64,000 nucleotides of DNA from Lignipirellula cremea. Lineage in GTDB: Bacteria; Planctomycetota; Planctomycetia; Pirellulales; Pirellulaceae. Numbering within the stretch: position 1 is the stretch's first letter; each line of letters opens with the position of its first letter. Below are positions 36,385 to 45,873 of the stretch, piece by piece. The notes under the pieces are model-generated. The model saw only the letters and a program-made list of their open reading frames with translations, had not been told where the DNA came from and made no database searches. A program made the position numbers and the translations under genes. Location of the stretch: NCBI RefSeq assembly GCF_007751035.1, contig NZ_CP036433.1, positions 5,251,001 through 5,315,000 on the forward strand. The letters run 5' to 3'.

Positions 36385-37005
36385 CTACTTTACGTCGACC
36401 ACATCGACCTGGATAAACTGCCCGTTGTACGCATCGGGGGCGGGCGGCACGTCTTCGACCACCAGCTTTTTGAAGTTGGAAATCAATCGCCCGTTCTGTC
36501 CGTCGCCATGGAAGGTCACCGTGGCGCCGCCGTCGATCTCGATCGTTTGCGTGTAGTCGATCGTAAAGATCTTATGGCCCACTTTGTCCTGCCGGTTGAG
36601 AAAGTAATGCGACTCGGGCGATGAGATGCTGATCTGATAGACGTTATAAGTCGCATTGTTTTTCTCGCCGCCGATATAGAAGTACTCCCCGACCTGCTTG
36701 CCGTTTTTGTACATCATCGGTTCGACTACGCCGCGGAACCGCAGGGTCACCTGGTAACGCTTGCCGGGCTCTCCGCCGAACGTTTTCACCGTGGTGAAGT
36801 TGTCGGTCGTATTGGGATCGCCCTTGACCAGGCCCGACAGGCAGCCGGCGCCTTCCTGGGGATTTTCCGGCGCCGGCGAGGCGCAGGGAAAGGCAAAGCG
36901 ATAACCGTCGATCGGTTGGGCGGGCGATGCCGGTTCGGCGGCCAGGCCGACTCCGCAACCCAGAAGAACCATGCCAGCCAGACCGGAAAGAATACTGCGT
37001 TTCAT
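36385..37005 (-). CDS. secreted protein of unknown function
   Basis: 206 residues, with AGGTG five bases before ATG. The signal peptide (SILSGLAGMVLLGCGVGLAAE) has a possible lipobox (LLGC) but also a normal signal peptidase I site, so it is either a lipoprotein or a secreted protein. The mature part is beta-rich: GKRYQVTLRFRGVVEP, EYFYIGG and TYNVYQISISSP. This resembles a lectin-like or jelly-roll binding domain, but I cannot name the family. One or two cysteines (CASPAP, GCLSG) may form a disulfide. It ends about 80 bases from the zinc-ribbon gene. Confidence 0.75.
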   Translation of the reverse strand: MKRSILSGLAGMVLLGCGVGLAAEPASPAQPIDGYRFAFPCASPAPENPQEGAGCLSGLVKGDPNTTDNFTTVKTFGGEPGKRYQVTLRFRGVVEPMMYKNGKQVGEYFYIGGEKNNATYNVYQISISSPESHYFLNRQDKVGHKIFTIDYTQTIEIDGGATVTFHGDGQNGRLISNFKKLVVEDVPPAPDAYNGQFIQVDVVDVK

Positions 37006-37172
37006 GCTACACCTGATGCAGGGACGTGAGGGAATTGCAAGGCGACCCGCCTGCCGCAGCGGGCCGTGTCGCCGCTGCTGAGTTTACCACGCGCCGAAGT
37101 CTGGCGCAACAGTCCCGGCGGGAGCACGTTTCCCCAAGCCAGCATCCGGTGGGAAAGCACCGCCGGTTCGTC

Positions 37173-38963
37173 TTAGAGCGTTTTCAGAAATTCGATCAGC
37201 GCGTGACGTTCGTCTTCCGACAACACTTCGCCGCGGACATTTTCCGGGGCGTGCGGCCCTTCCAGAACCTGCTCGAGCGATCGGGCGCGTCCATCGTGCA
37301 GCAGGGCTGACTTGCGAAAGACGCCCAGCAACGACGGCGTATTGAACGTCTTGTACCGGTCTCCGGAAGAGCCCAGCCCGACGTCGTGATTCTTGCCGTC
37401 GGTGTAGAGGTCGCCCGAATGGCAGGTCGAACAGGCGGCCTTGGCGCCAAAGAACAGGTCGCGACCGGCGGTCACTTCGGCGCTATCCTGCAGGGCCAGC
37501 GGATTCGGCGGCGGCGTCAGCGTTTCGAAGTACGCACGTAACGCGGCCAGATCGTTGTTCTGCGGCTCAGGTCCCAGCATGGTCGTGGTCAAGGAACGGT
37601 GCAGGGCGTCATCGAGATCGGTCTGCCAGCCGTGCCAGGTCCAGGGAGCCGTGCGGGTCACGTTATACAGCGGCAGCACGGTTTTGAAGGTGCGGCTGGA
37701 GCCGTCATTGAGAGTGTCCATCGCCACCGCGTTCCCGCCGCCTTCGTAGTGGCAACTGTGGCAGCTGTACCATTGGTCCAGGCTGCGTTTGCCGTCGTAG
37801 AAGATGGCTTCTCCCTGGCGGGCCAGCGACGGCGTCGGCGGTCCGCCCAGGTCGAATTCGGCCGTCACTTCGCGGCGCTGAAGGTCGATCTGCTGGACGG
37901 AGTTCCGCAGGTAGTTGGCGACGTAGACAAGGTTGTTGTCGGGGGCGATGCGGAGCCCCAGCGGTCGGCCTGGCAGCGGGATGCGGAAGAAGCGATCCTT
38001 GTCGGCCTGGAGCGCGGGGTCGATGTGATCGGGGCCGCCGACCGACTCAAACGGCAGGCCGGGCAACTGATAGACGAGCAGTTCCTGCGAGCCCGACGCA
38101 GAGCAGACGATGCGATCTTCGTCGCTGGTCAGGGCGATGCCATGCGGGTCGGCGATTGCTTCGCCGCGGGGATCCAGCGAGATCGCTTCGCGCCGTTCCT
38201 GTTTGTCCAGGCGGCTGCGGGCGATACGACTGGCCAGCACCCAGCCCAGCCGGATGTTGCCGGCGGTGATCGCATTGGCCCGGTACACCATCCACGGGTA
38301 ATAGGCGAATTTGCCGTCATTCGACATGACCACATGGCCCAGGTTCAGGGCGACAAAGCGATCGAGCCAGGCCAGCTCGCCCTCCACCAGATCGACGATC
38401 GCCATGCCGCGGTCGCCGGAGGCGGTCACGGCCATCCGCTTGCCGTCGGGCGTGATCGCCAAATGCCTTGGCCAGCGGCCGACGTCGATGCGTCGCCGCT
38501 CCTTGCCGGTCGCCAGATCAATTTCCAACACCTGGTCGAGAGCAGTCAACGCGACATATAAAAGCTTGCCGTCGGTCGTAATCGCCATGCCATGCGGCTC
38601 GCCGACGGCCGGCAGCGAGGCTTGCGGCACGAGTCTATCGCCGACGACTTCCAGCACGTCGATCCGACCGGCATGTCCGGCCGACACAAACAGGCGCTTG
38701 CCGTCGGGGTGTAGCAGAATTGACTGCGGATGCTGGCCGACCGATGCTTCATCCAGCACCTGGCCGTCGCGGGTGCGGACCAGCGACACGGTGTGCGACG
38801 TTTGATTGGCGGTCGCCAACAAGGCGCCGTCCTGCAGTAGCACCAGATCGACCGGCGAGCGATCCTGCTCGGCTGCGTCCAGGAGAACGGAGGGAAGGAC
38901 CAGGGCGGCGGCCGTCAGCAGAATCAGCATCCAGGGCAATCGCGACAACAGCATCTCTCGCAT
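37173..38963 (-). CDS. YVTN-type beta-propeller fused to diheme cytochrome c
   Basis: About 597 residues. The start is probably ATG 38963, or ATG 38954, which has AGGA eight bases upstream; both give a signal peptide (RLPWMLILLTAAALVLPSVLL). The N-terminal two-thirds is a YVTN/NHL-like seven-bladed propeller (LATANQTSHTVSLV, LFVSAGHAG, DGKLLYVALTALDQVLEIDL, NNLVYVANYLRNSVQQIDL). The C-terminal part has two heme sites, CHSCH and CSTCH, in the di-heme cytochrome c peroxidase (MauG-like) arrangement, with a later PSLLGVFRKSALLHDGR. The protein is probably periplasmic and may reduce peroxide or oxidise a protein or substrate. Neighbours give no clue, apart from hisS 200 bases upstream on the same strand. 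Confidence 0.87.
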   Translation of the reverse strand: MREMLLSRLPWMLILLTAAALVLPSVLLDAAEQDRSPVDLVLLQDGALLATANQTSHTVSLVRTRDGQVLDEASVGQHPQSILLHPDGKRLFVSAGHAGRIDVLEVVGDRLVPQASLPAVGEPHGMAITTDGKLLYVALTALDQVLEIDLATGKERRRIDVGRWPRHLAITPDGKRMAVTASGDRGMAIVDLVEGELAWLDRFVALNLGHVVMSNDGKFAYYPWMVYRANAITAGNIRLGWVLASRIARSRLDKQERREAISLDPRGEAIADPHGIALTSDEDRIVCSASGSQELLVYQLPGLPFESVGGPDHIDPALQADKDRFFRIPLPGRPLGLRIAPDNNLVYVANYLRNSVQQIDLQRREVTAEFDLGGPPTPSLARQGEAIFYDGKRSLDQWYSCHSCHYEGGGNAVAMDTLNDGSSRTFKTVLPLYNVTRTAPWTWHGWQTDLDDALHRSLTTTMLGPEPQNNDLAALRAYFETLTPPPNPLALQDSAEVTAGRDLFFGAKAACSTCHSGDLYTDGKNHDVGLGSSGDRYKTFNTPSLLGVFRKSALLHDGRARSLEQVLEGPHAPENVRGEVLSEDERHALIEFLKTL

Positions 38964-39164
38964 CCTGAAGAAAGGGGCGTTGGTTGGTCCGTGGCGCATC
39001 ACCGCAACGCGTGCTGCGACGCCCACCTGGTATCGCCAGTGCAGCCGATGCCAGCAGGAAACGCATCGGACGGCGCGGATTCGTAAGGGATATTCTATCT
39101 GCCCGCAGCGGTCGATGCGAGTGTCGACCGCGCGGATGCTTTCCGACCCCATCCCGGTGCGACG

Positions 39165-40505
39165 TTACGCCTGGAGTTTGGCCAGCAGATATCCGGCCAG
39201 CTCGCTCCGCGGGATGGTCTCCTGCGAGCGGTCCGAAAGATCCTTCACGGCGACCGTTTTGTCGGCGATTTCCTGCTCGCCGGCGATCACGGCGAAGCGT
39301 ACGCCGGCGGTGGCGGCATAGCCGAACTGTTGACCGAGCCCTTTGGATTCGTGGTAAACCTCGGTCGGGATGCCAGCCTCACGGAGCAATTTGGCGAAAC
39401 CAAGATACTCCTTGAGGAACCGCTGGCGGTCCTGCGCGGTGACCAGCACCTGGGTGGGCGTATGCTTGTCGGCGGTAACGGTTCCCGCTTCCAGAGCGAC
39501 GGCCAGCAGGCGGGACAGGCCGATCGAAACGCCCACGCCGGGGAACTTCTGTTTGGTGAAGAACGAAGTCAGATCGTCGTAACGTCCGCCTGAGCAAACG
39601 CTGCCCATCTGCTCATAGCCTTCGATGAACGTCTCGTAAATCGTGCCGGTGTAGTAATCGAGGCCGCGGGCGATGGAGAAGTCGACCTCCAGCCGATGCT
39701 CGGGCATGCCCAGGGCGACCGCGTTCTCCAGCACCTGGTCGAGCTCGTCGAGTCCGGCGACGGGGGCGTTCGCCTTGGCGAAGATCTGCCGGGCGGCGTC
39801 CATCGTTTTGGCCTGGATCAGTTCCAGGATGGCGGGGATCACGCTGGCGTCGACCTGCTCTTTGACGAGTTCGGCTTCCGTTTTTTCCAACCCCGCGTGC
39901 TGGCTCTTGTCGACGGCGCGAAGCACGCTTTCGTACTGGCTGGGGGCCAGGCCGCTGCCTTCGATCAGGCCGCTGAGGATGCGGCGATTGGAGACGCGGA
40001 CGCGGAACTCCGGCACGGGCAATTTGCTGAAGACCGAGTTGATGACGCACGGCATTTCAGCGTCGTGGATCAGATCGAGCGAGGTCCGACCGACGATATC
40101 GATATCGCACTGATAGAATTCGCGGTAACGGCCCCGCTGGGCTCTTTCGCCGCGCCAGACTTTCTGGATCTGGTAGCGGCGGAACGGAAACATGAGTTTC
40201 TCGGAGTGCTGGGCGACGTAACGGGCCAGCGGTACGGTCAGGTCAAAGTGCAGACCCAGGGCGTTCTTGTCATCGTCCCGCTCGGCGCCTTCTTCGGGCT
40301 TGCCGACGGTGTAGATCTGGCGCTGCATCTCCCCTTTGGCGAGCAGCACTTCCAGGCGTTCGACGGCCGCCGTTTCGATCGGCGTGAATCCATACAATTG
40401 ATACTGGCGTCGAATGGTATCGATAAACTGCTCTTCGACCAGCCGCATATTGGGAAGCCACTCGGGAAAACCTGAAATGGCGGTTGCCTTTACCAGTTCG
40501 CTCAT
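39165..40505 (-). CDS. hisS: histidyl-tRNA synthetase
   Basis: 446 residues, standard length. Class II motifs are present: motif 2 in FRRYQIQKVWRGERAQRGRYREFYQCD, the histidine-specific ARGLDYYTGTIYE, and motif 3 in GVGVSIGLSRLL. A C-terminal anticodon-binding domain (TQVLVTAQD...) completes it. It charges tRNA-His with histidine using ATP, as a cytoplasmic dimer. The ATG has AGGTAGAAG just upstream. Its leader region contains two small hairpins (see the region entry), but no T-box motif was found. Confidence 0.96.
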   Translation of the reverse strand: MSELVKATAISGFPEWLPNMRLVEEQFIDTIRRQYQLYGFTPIETAAVERLEVLLAKGEMQRQIYTVGKPEEGAERDDDKNALGLHFDLTVPLARYVAQHSEKLMFPFRRYQIQKVWRGERAQRGRYREFYQCDIDIVGRTSLDLIHDAEMPCVINSVFSKLPVPEFRVRVSNRRILSGLIEGSGLAPSQYESVLRAVDKSQHAGLEKTEAELVKEQVDASVIPAILELIQAKTMDAARQIFAKANAPVAGLDELDQVLENAVALGMPEHRLEVDFSIARGLDYYTGTIYETFIEGYEQMGSVCSGGRYDDLTSFFTKQKFPGVGVSIGLSRLLAVALEAGTVTADKHTPTQVLVTAQDRQRFLKEYLGFAKLLREAGIPTEVYHESKGLGQQFGYAATAGVRFAVIAGEQEIADKTVAVKDLSDRSQETIPRSELAGYLLAKLQA

Positions 40506-41081
40506 CTTCTACCTGTTCTTCGCAATTGCGGAAATCTGCAGACTCGGCCCGCTGATCCAGCGTCGTCTGGACACGCCGAACGATGTCGAGAGACGAGGAA
40601 CCTGCCGGCACGCGCTGATTACTTCTAGTTTCTCAGAGGGAAGACCTGTCGGTCGGACGCACCGGTCGAACACACCGTTTCCGGGCTGCGGGGACCTCCC
40701 CGCTGAGGGACTGTGGGACGTGATCGATCCCAAGGCAATCCTGCAGCCTGGGCCAGCCTCCGTTTCCGCCCAGTGTATCTTCACCGGCGGAAACACGCAC
40801 CTGGGGGCCGCCCCGCGACGGCGCCGGGCAGGGTTCGACCCCGGAAAACGGGTCGGTCGAAAGGGAACTTGCGGCATATAACGCCGCGCCCCCTCGGGGG
40901 CCAGCCTCTCGCGGGCCGGGTCGGAAAACGACGTTATTGTCGGAGAAAGAGGCCCAAACGGGTCGGCGGGTTCACCGGAAAACGCAGATCCGGCAGCAGG
41001 GACGCTTGTTCTGGAGATCTGGTTCTGTAACAAGCGAGCGGCTGCGGTTATACTCTTTTAGAAAGGACTACGCGGCCGGCC
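40506..41081. other. intergenic region between hisS and the kinase gene
   Basis: 576 bases with no supported gene. Two adjacent small hairpins occur at 40871-40887 (GCGGC/GCCGC, 7-base loop) and 40888-40901 (GCCCCC/GGGGGC). A TATACT box at 41049-41054, 28 bases before the kinase ATG, could be a -10; the -35 is poor. GGGTTCGACCCC at 40831-40842 was considered as a tRNA T-arm and rejected. Confidence 0.35.
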
Positions 41082-43814
41082 ATGACAGTTGTAACAAGTG
41101 TTTCTGACTTCAGAAAACGTCTTGTCGATAGCACGCTGATGAAAGCGGAGCAGGTCGATCGTTTTCTGCAGAAGCTGCCGCCGCAAAGCCAGCCGGAAAG
41201 TGGAAATCGCCTGGGCCGCCTGCTGGTCAAAAGCGATCTGCTGACAGCCTACCAGGTGGAGCAGCTGTTGCTGCCCGACGGACGTCGCCTGGTGCTGGGA
41301 AACGTGGTTCTGCAGCAACCTCTGGCCAGCGGAGGGATGGGCGAAGTTTTCCGCGGCTATCACCGCCGGATGAAGCGGAACGCGGTCGTGAAAATGCTGC
41401 ATGCCTCCGTCGGCGATGAGGCGGCCCAAAGGCGGTTTGAACGCGAGATCCAGGCGGCCGCGCGGCTCTCTCATCCCCATATTATCACCACCTTTGACGC
41501 CGACCAGATCGATGGCGCCTGGTACATGGTGATGGAATATGTCGAAGGCGTGGATCTGGCGACGCTGGTCGTCCGCTCGGGTCCCTTGCCTGTCGCCGCG
41601 GCGATCAGCTATGTCATGCAGGCGGCCCGCGGACTGGGTTACGCCCACAGCAAAGGGGTCATCCACCGCGATGTGAAGCCGAGCAACATTCTGGTCGACT
41701 CCAGCGGCGTGGTGAAGGTTTTCGACCTGGGGCTGGCCCGCTTTGAAGAAGGCCGCCGTCCCCAGGCCGACGAAAGCCTGACTGGCGAGCAGCAGATCGT
41801 CGGCACCGTGGAATACATGGCGCCGGAACAGGCTCGCGGGGGGAATATTGATCGCCGGTGCGACATTTACGGCCTCGGCTGCACTCTGCATCGCCTGTTG
41901 ACCGGTTCCCCTCCCTATGTGGGAAGCGAGCTGATGCAAGTCCTGGTCGGCGACGTCGACCTGCCTTTTCCTGCTCTTCACGACATACGACCGGACTGCC
42001 CGCTGGAGCTGGAGACTGTTTTCCAGCGGATGATCGCCCGGCGCCCCGCTGACCGTTACCGGTCAATGAAAGAGGTGCTGACGGCGCTCAAGCCGATTGC
42101 CGCGGTGGTAGGCGTGAGCCCGCAGCCCCCTAAATTTTCGTTAGCCTCGCTTGCCGAGACTCAACCGATTCTTACTCCCGACCCCGATTCTCCTATGTCG
42201 TCGCCGGACCAGCCCACCGCCTGGGATCTTTCGCCCACCCTATCGCCAAACGCCCGCGCCCCCGAACTGGCGATTGGGATCGACCTGGGCACAACCCACT
42301 CCGCCCTGGCGTACCTCGATGAACATGGACGCCCGCAAACCGCCAACAACATGGAAGGGGACAAAACCACGCCCAGCGCCGTGTTCTTTGACGGGCCCGA
42401 TGTGATTGTCGGTAAAGAGGCCGTCAAAGCGATGGGGGTCGACGCCTTGAATGTGGCGGAAACCTCAAAACGCGATCTGGGCTTCCAGTTTTATCACAAG
42501 CCGCTGGCCGGTCGGGAATTTCCGCCGCAAGCGCTGGAAGCCTGGATTCTGAACAAGCTGCGCGTCGACGCCGAGCGCACGCTGGGGCCGCTGCAGAAGG
42601 CCGTGATTACGGTGCCTGCGTACTTCGACGAGGTTCGCCGCAAAGCGACGCAGGACGCCGGTTACATCGCGGGCTTTGAGGTGCTCGACATCATCAATGA
42701 GCCGACAGCCGCCGCCCTGGCGTTCGGCTTTCGGCAGGGATATTTCGAGAAACAGGTCGGCGAAGGCGCCAGGAACATTCTCGTTTACGACCTGGGCGGC
42801 GGCACGTTCGATGTCACGGTGATGGAAATCGACGGCAACCGCTTCAAAGCACTCGCCACCGATGGCGACTGGCTGCTGGGCGGACGTGACTGGGACCAGC
42901 GCCTGATCGACTTCGTCGCTGAGGAGTTCATCAGGGCCCACGGACTGGATCCCCGCACCGACCCGAACGTCCACGGCATGCTGTGGCGGGAGTGCGAGGA
43001 CGCCAAACGTACCCTGACGGCCCGGCAAAAAGCGATGGTCACAGTTTCCCATGCGGGACGTAACCATCGGGTCGAAGTCTCGCGAAAGGTCTTTCAAGAG
43101 GTCACCCAGGACCTGCTCGATCGCACGCTGTTCACGACCCGGCAGACCCTGCAGGCGGCAAACCTGGAATGGCCGGATCTCGATCGCGTCCTGCTGGTGG
43201 GCGGTTCCACCCGGATGCCGGCCGTGGTCGAAGCGCTGCGTAAAATGTCCGGCAAGGAGCCCGACTGCAGCATCTCTCCCGATGAAGCGGTCGCTCATGG
43301 CGCGGCCCTGTACGCCGGGTTGATCCTCAGCGAGCAATCGGGCCGCAAGCCGCAGTTCCTGGTGCAGAATGTCAACTCGCACAGCCTGGGCGTGATCGCC
43401 ACTAACCAGCAAACGGGTCGCCGGCAAACGTCGGTCATGATTCCACGGAACACCCCGCTGCCGGTCACCGCCACGCAGAATTTCACAACCAGCCGCGACA
43501 ACCAGAAATCCATTCATGTGCAAATCGTCGAAGGCGAAAGCAAGTCGCCCGAGGACTGCTATCCCCTGGGCGCCTGCACGCTGAGAAACTTGCCGCCCAA
43601 CCTGCCGGCGCAAACGCGAATCGCCGTCCGTTTCCATTACGAAACAAACGGCCGCCTGGAAGTCACCGTGAAAGTCGACGGCGTTGACAACCCGCTTAAG
43701 CAGGAAATCACCCGCTCCACCGCGATGACGTCGGAACAGATCGATAGCTGGCGGCAATTTATTTCCGGTCGCGGGCCCGGCCCTGGCGCCGCCACCACCA
43801 CCAAACCGACCTGA
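41082..43814 (+). CDS. Ser/Thr protein kinase fused to Hsp70 (DnaK-like) ATPase
   Basis: 910 residues. A helical N-terminal segment (1-70) of the kind that precedes planctomycete kinases leads to a Hanks kinase: Gly loop ASGGMGEV (82-89), Lys104, HRDVKPSN with Asp197, DLG instead of DFG (215-217) and APE (247-249). A linker of about 60 residues (335-395) is Pro/Ser/Thr-rich. Residues 396-755 are a complete Hsp70 nucleotide-binding domain: DLGTT (401-405), VPAYFDEVRRKATQDAG, INEPTAAALAFG, YDLGGGTFD (569-577) and LLVGGSTRMP. A substrate-binding beta domain follows (about 760-880); the helical lid is very short or absent. Both ATPase cores look catalytically competent. I infer a kinase whose targets are presented by, or controlled through, an attached chaperone. 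No DnaJ or GrpE lies nearby. Confidence 0.93.
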   Translation: MTVVTSVSDFRKRLVDSTLMKAEQVDRFLQKLPPQSQPESGNRLGRLLVKSDLLTAYQVEQLLLPDGRRLVLGNVVLQQPLASGGMGEVFRGYHRRMKRNAVVKMLHASVGDEAAQRRFEREIQAAARLSHPHIITTFDADQIDGAWYMVMEYVEGVDLATLVVRSGPLPVAAAISYVMQAARGLGYAHSKGVIHRDVKPSNILVDSSGVVKVFDLGLARFEEGRRPQADESLTGEQQIVGTVEYMAPEQARGGNIDRRCDIYGLGCTLHRLLTGSPPYVGSELMQVLVGDVDLPFPALHDIRPDCPLELETVFQRMIARRPADRYRSMKEVLTALKPIAAVVGVSPQPPKFSLASLAETQPILTPDPDSPMSSPDQPTAWDLSPTLSPNARAPELAIGIDLGTTHSALAYLDEHGRPQTANNMEGDKTTPSAVFFDGPDVIVGKEAVKAMGVDALNVAETSKRDLGFQFYHKPLAGREFPPQALEAWILNKLRVDAERTLGPLQKAVITVPAYFDEVRRKATQDAGYIAGFEVLDIINEPTAAALAFGFRQGYFEKQVGEGARNILVYDLGGGTFDVTVMEIDGNRFKALATDGDWLLGGRDWDQRLIDFVAEEFIRAHGLDPRTDPNVHGMLWRECEDAKRTLTARQKAMVTVSHAGRNHRVEVSRKVFQEVTQDLLDRTLFTTRQTLQAANLEWPDLDRVLLVGGSTRMPAVVEALRKMSGKEPDCSISPDEAVAHGAALYAGLILSEQSGRKPQFLVQNVNSHSLGVIATNQQTGRRQTSVMIPRNTPLPVTATQNFTTSRDNQKSIHVQIVEGESKSPEDCYPLGACTLRNLPPNLPAQTRIAVRFHYETNGRLEVTVKVDGVDNPLKQEITRSTAMTSEQIDSWRQFISGRGPGPGAATTTKPT

Positions 43815-43968
43815 CCGGCGTTTCTGCAGGCGGGCGGTCGCTGCCGGAAATACCAATTCTCGAGAAAAAGCCAGTTTTACCGGCCAAACAGATCCGCCCC
43901 GCCCCCTGGCGCCAGGCTACACTAGTAAAGAAAAGGCAGCACCCAAACATCAACGACAGGAGGTTTTC
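43815..43968. promoter_or_regulatory. short intergenic region with a palindrome upstream of the transglutaminase gene
   Basis: A perfect 12-base palindrome CCTGGCGCCAGG (43905-43916) lies immediately before a -10-like TACACT (43918-43923). The -35 at the expected place is poor. It could be an operator overlapping a promoter. Confidence 0.35.
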
Positions 43969-45210
43969 GTGACCGCCATGCAACGAGCCCTCGGTGCGAT
44001 CGCATTCCTCGCTCTCGCCATCGCCAGTCTGACCGTAGCGTCGGCCCGCACCTGGACCGATGCGACCGGCAAGTTCCGCATGGAGGCTGAACTGGTCTCC
44101 GCCAACGACAGCCAGGTCGTCTTGAAAACGACCGACGGACGGGAGCTTACGGTGCCGCTGGCCCAGCTCAGCCGGAACGATCGCGTCTATCTGGCTCGCA
44201 TCAAGGCGGCCGGAACCGACGCCCCGACGGAACCGACGGAACCGACGGGCAGCGACTCCGCAACGGATTCCCCCAACGCCATTCCCATGGGAACGCCCGG
44301 CCAGAATCCTGCCCCAGGCCAGTCGAACGAGGACGCCAACGGCCCGCAGTACGGCGAGCCGGTGACGCTTACCATCGTCAAAGGAGTGCGTATCACCACC
44401 CCCGGCGGGGCGCGGGGCGTTACCGCCACCTTCCCGATTCCCGCGACCTGGCCGGAGCAGGCGGTTGAGGAGCTGCAGACCGATCACCCTGCCAGCGTGC
44501 AGCGGGCCGGCACGCGCGATCTGCCAGGCGGGTCGCAACAGATCGTGCTGAGCATCCCCCTGATGAAAGCAGGCGAGGTGGCCGAGGTCGCCAATACCTA
44601 CCGCGTGCAACGTCGCCCGATCGAGCCGCCGGCCGATACCAGCCGCCTGCAGCGTCCGCCGCGTCCGGTGGGCGAGTTACGCCAGTACCTGGGAGCCAGC
44701 CCCGGCATTCAAACAGCGAATACCCGCTTTCGAAAAACGGCCGAAGAAATCGCCGCCGGCGAAGTCGAAGGCTGGGCCCTGGTAAAAAAGACGTTCGACT
44801 GGGTGCGCGCCAATATGAAGTATGTCGGCGGGGAACTCCGCGGCGCGCTCTGGGCGGCCGAACACGGCCAGGGGGATTGCGAGGAGTACACCTCGCTGTT
44901 CATCGCCCTTTCGCGAGCGAACGGCGTTCCCGCCCGCGCGGTCTGGGTGCCCGGTCATTGCTATGCCGAATTTTACCTGGAAGATGCATCGGGCCGCGGC
45001 TGGTGGTTCCCGTGCGACGCCCTGCAGGAGAACGAACCCGGGCGGCTGAGACGGACCTTGCCGATCCTGCAGAAAGGGGACAGCTTCGAAGTGCCCGAGC
45101 TGCGCGGCAAGCAGCGTTACCTGTCGGAATCTTTGACCGCCCGCGACGTCGGCCGCGGCGCCCCGCCCCAGCTGGAAGCCATTCTGCGTAACGCGGACGC
45201 GGCGCCTTAA
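43969..45210 (+). CDS. secreted SHD1 and transglutaminase-like protein
   Basis: 413 residues starting at GTG 43969, with a perfect AGGAGG five bases before it. A signal peptide (ALGAIAFLALAIASLTVASA) is followed by an SHD1 domain (about 26-80: RTWTDATGKFRMEAELV...LKTTDGRELTVPLAQLS), a Pro/Ser/Thr linker (about 82-125) and a transglutaminase-like core with the catalytic triad Cys304 (GDCEEYTSLF), His330 (GHCYAEFY) and Asp350 (PCDAL). These enzymes are often proteases or protein-modifying peptidases rather than true cross-linkers. SHD1 is known from eukaryotic Sla1 and is frequent in planctomycetes. It lies 150 bases after the kinase-Hsp70 gene on the same strand. Confidence 0.9.
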   Translation: MTAMQRALGAIAFLALAIASLTVASARTWTDATGKFRMEAELVSANDSQVVLKTTDGRELTVPLAQLSRNDRVYLARIKAAGTDAPTEPTEPTGSDSATDSPNAIPMGTPGQNPAPGQSNEDANGPQYGEPVTLTIVKGVRITTPGGARGVTATFPIPATWPEQAVEELQTDHPASVQRAGTRDLPGGSQQIVLSIPLMKAGEVAEVANTYRVQRRPIEPPADTSRLQRPPRPVGELRQYLGASPGIQTANTRFRKTAEEIAAGEVEGWALVKKTFDWVRANMKYVGGELRGALWAAEHGQGDCEEYTSLFIALSRANGVPARAVWVPGHCYAEFYLEDASGRGWWFPCDALQENEPGRLRRTLPILQKGDSFEVPELRGKQRYLSESLTARDVGRGAPPQLEAILRNADAAP

Positions 45211-45557
45211 CGGTCTGTCCCCGCAATCAATTTTACCGGCGGCGGCAAGCGATCGGCAGGGCCTCCGTTCCGGTTTGCCCTGGCGGGAAAGTCAGCCAGG
45301 GCGTTCCCTTGCATTCGTTGCAATCGTTACCACTCCTCTCGGGGGAGCCGGATCGTTTGGTCGCCAGGGTTGATTTTCTATTCGGTCGGGTGGAAACTAG
45401 AAGAACCGCCGGCGATGGTGCGGCGGCGCATCTCCCTTCCTGCCTTCATTTCGATCCTGCCAGCAACGATCCTTCCGCGCGATCCGCTTGAACGCCCTGG
45501 TCAGGGGCCATTCGAGCCGAATCGCCGAGACCGCCTGGCGCCGAGGTCCTCCTTCTT
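45211..45557. other. intergenic region, no gene seen
   Basis: 347 bases between the transglutaminase gene and the 88-residue gene. Short frames exist but have no ribosome site and no recognisable product. No clear promoter or terminator was found. Confidence 0.4.
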
Positions 45558-45824
45558 ATGTCGATTCCGCTTTCATCTGCTGAAGTGCTCCAGCGAGAGT
45601 TCTTTGAAATGCGCGCCAAGCTGCTGGAGCTGGCTGCTTCCTTTGACCGGCTGGACCGCGCCGACGGCGAGGTGAAGGGCGACCCGCGCATGGCCCAAAT
45701 TGAAGAAGCCCTGCGCGTGCTGCTGGATCAAAAACCGGATCGGGCCGAGCAGATCCAGCTGCTGTTTTCCCTGCCCTACGACGACGCCTGGCAGAAGGAA
45801 TTCGCCATGCCCACGGCTCGATAG
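45558..45824 (+). CDS. small conserved-looking protein of unknown function
   Basis: 88 residues, mostly helical (MSIPLSSAEVLQREFFEMRAK, then the stretch EALRVLLDQKPDRAEQIQLL). It starts at ATG 45558 with a weak GAGGTC before it and ends 50 bases before the TatD-like gene on the same strand, so they are probably co-transcribed. No signal peptide, membrane segment or known domain is seen. It may be an accessory to the hydrolase. Confidence 0.6.
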   Translation: MSIPLSSAEVLQREFFEMRAKLLELAASFDRLDRADGEVKGDPRMAQIEEALRVLLDQKPDRAEQIQLLFSLPYDDAWQKEFAMPTAR

Positions 45825-45873
45825 CCCGCCGCCGTTTGCATTTTCTTCTCTCCTCCTTTGAAGGCGGAAATTC

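Noticed and set aside
40831-40842. GGGTTCGACCCC resembling a tRNA T-arm
   Set aside because: No matching acceptor, D-arm or anticodon stem lies in the flanking sequence.
40506-40901. T-box riboswitch before hisS
   Set aside because: No TGGNACCGCG-type motif on the minus strand, although small hairpins exist.
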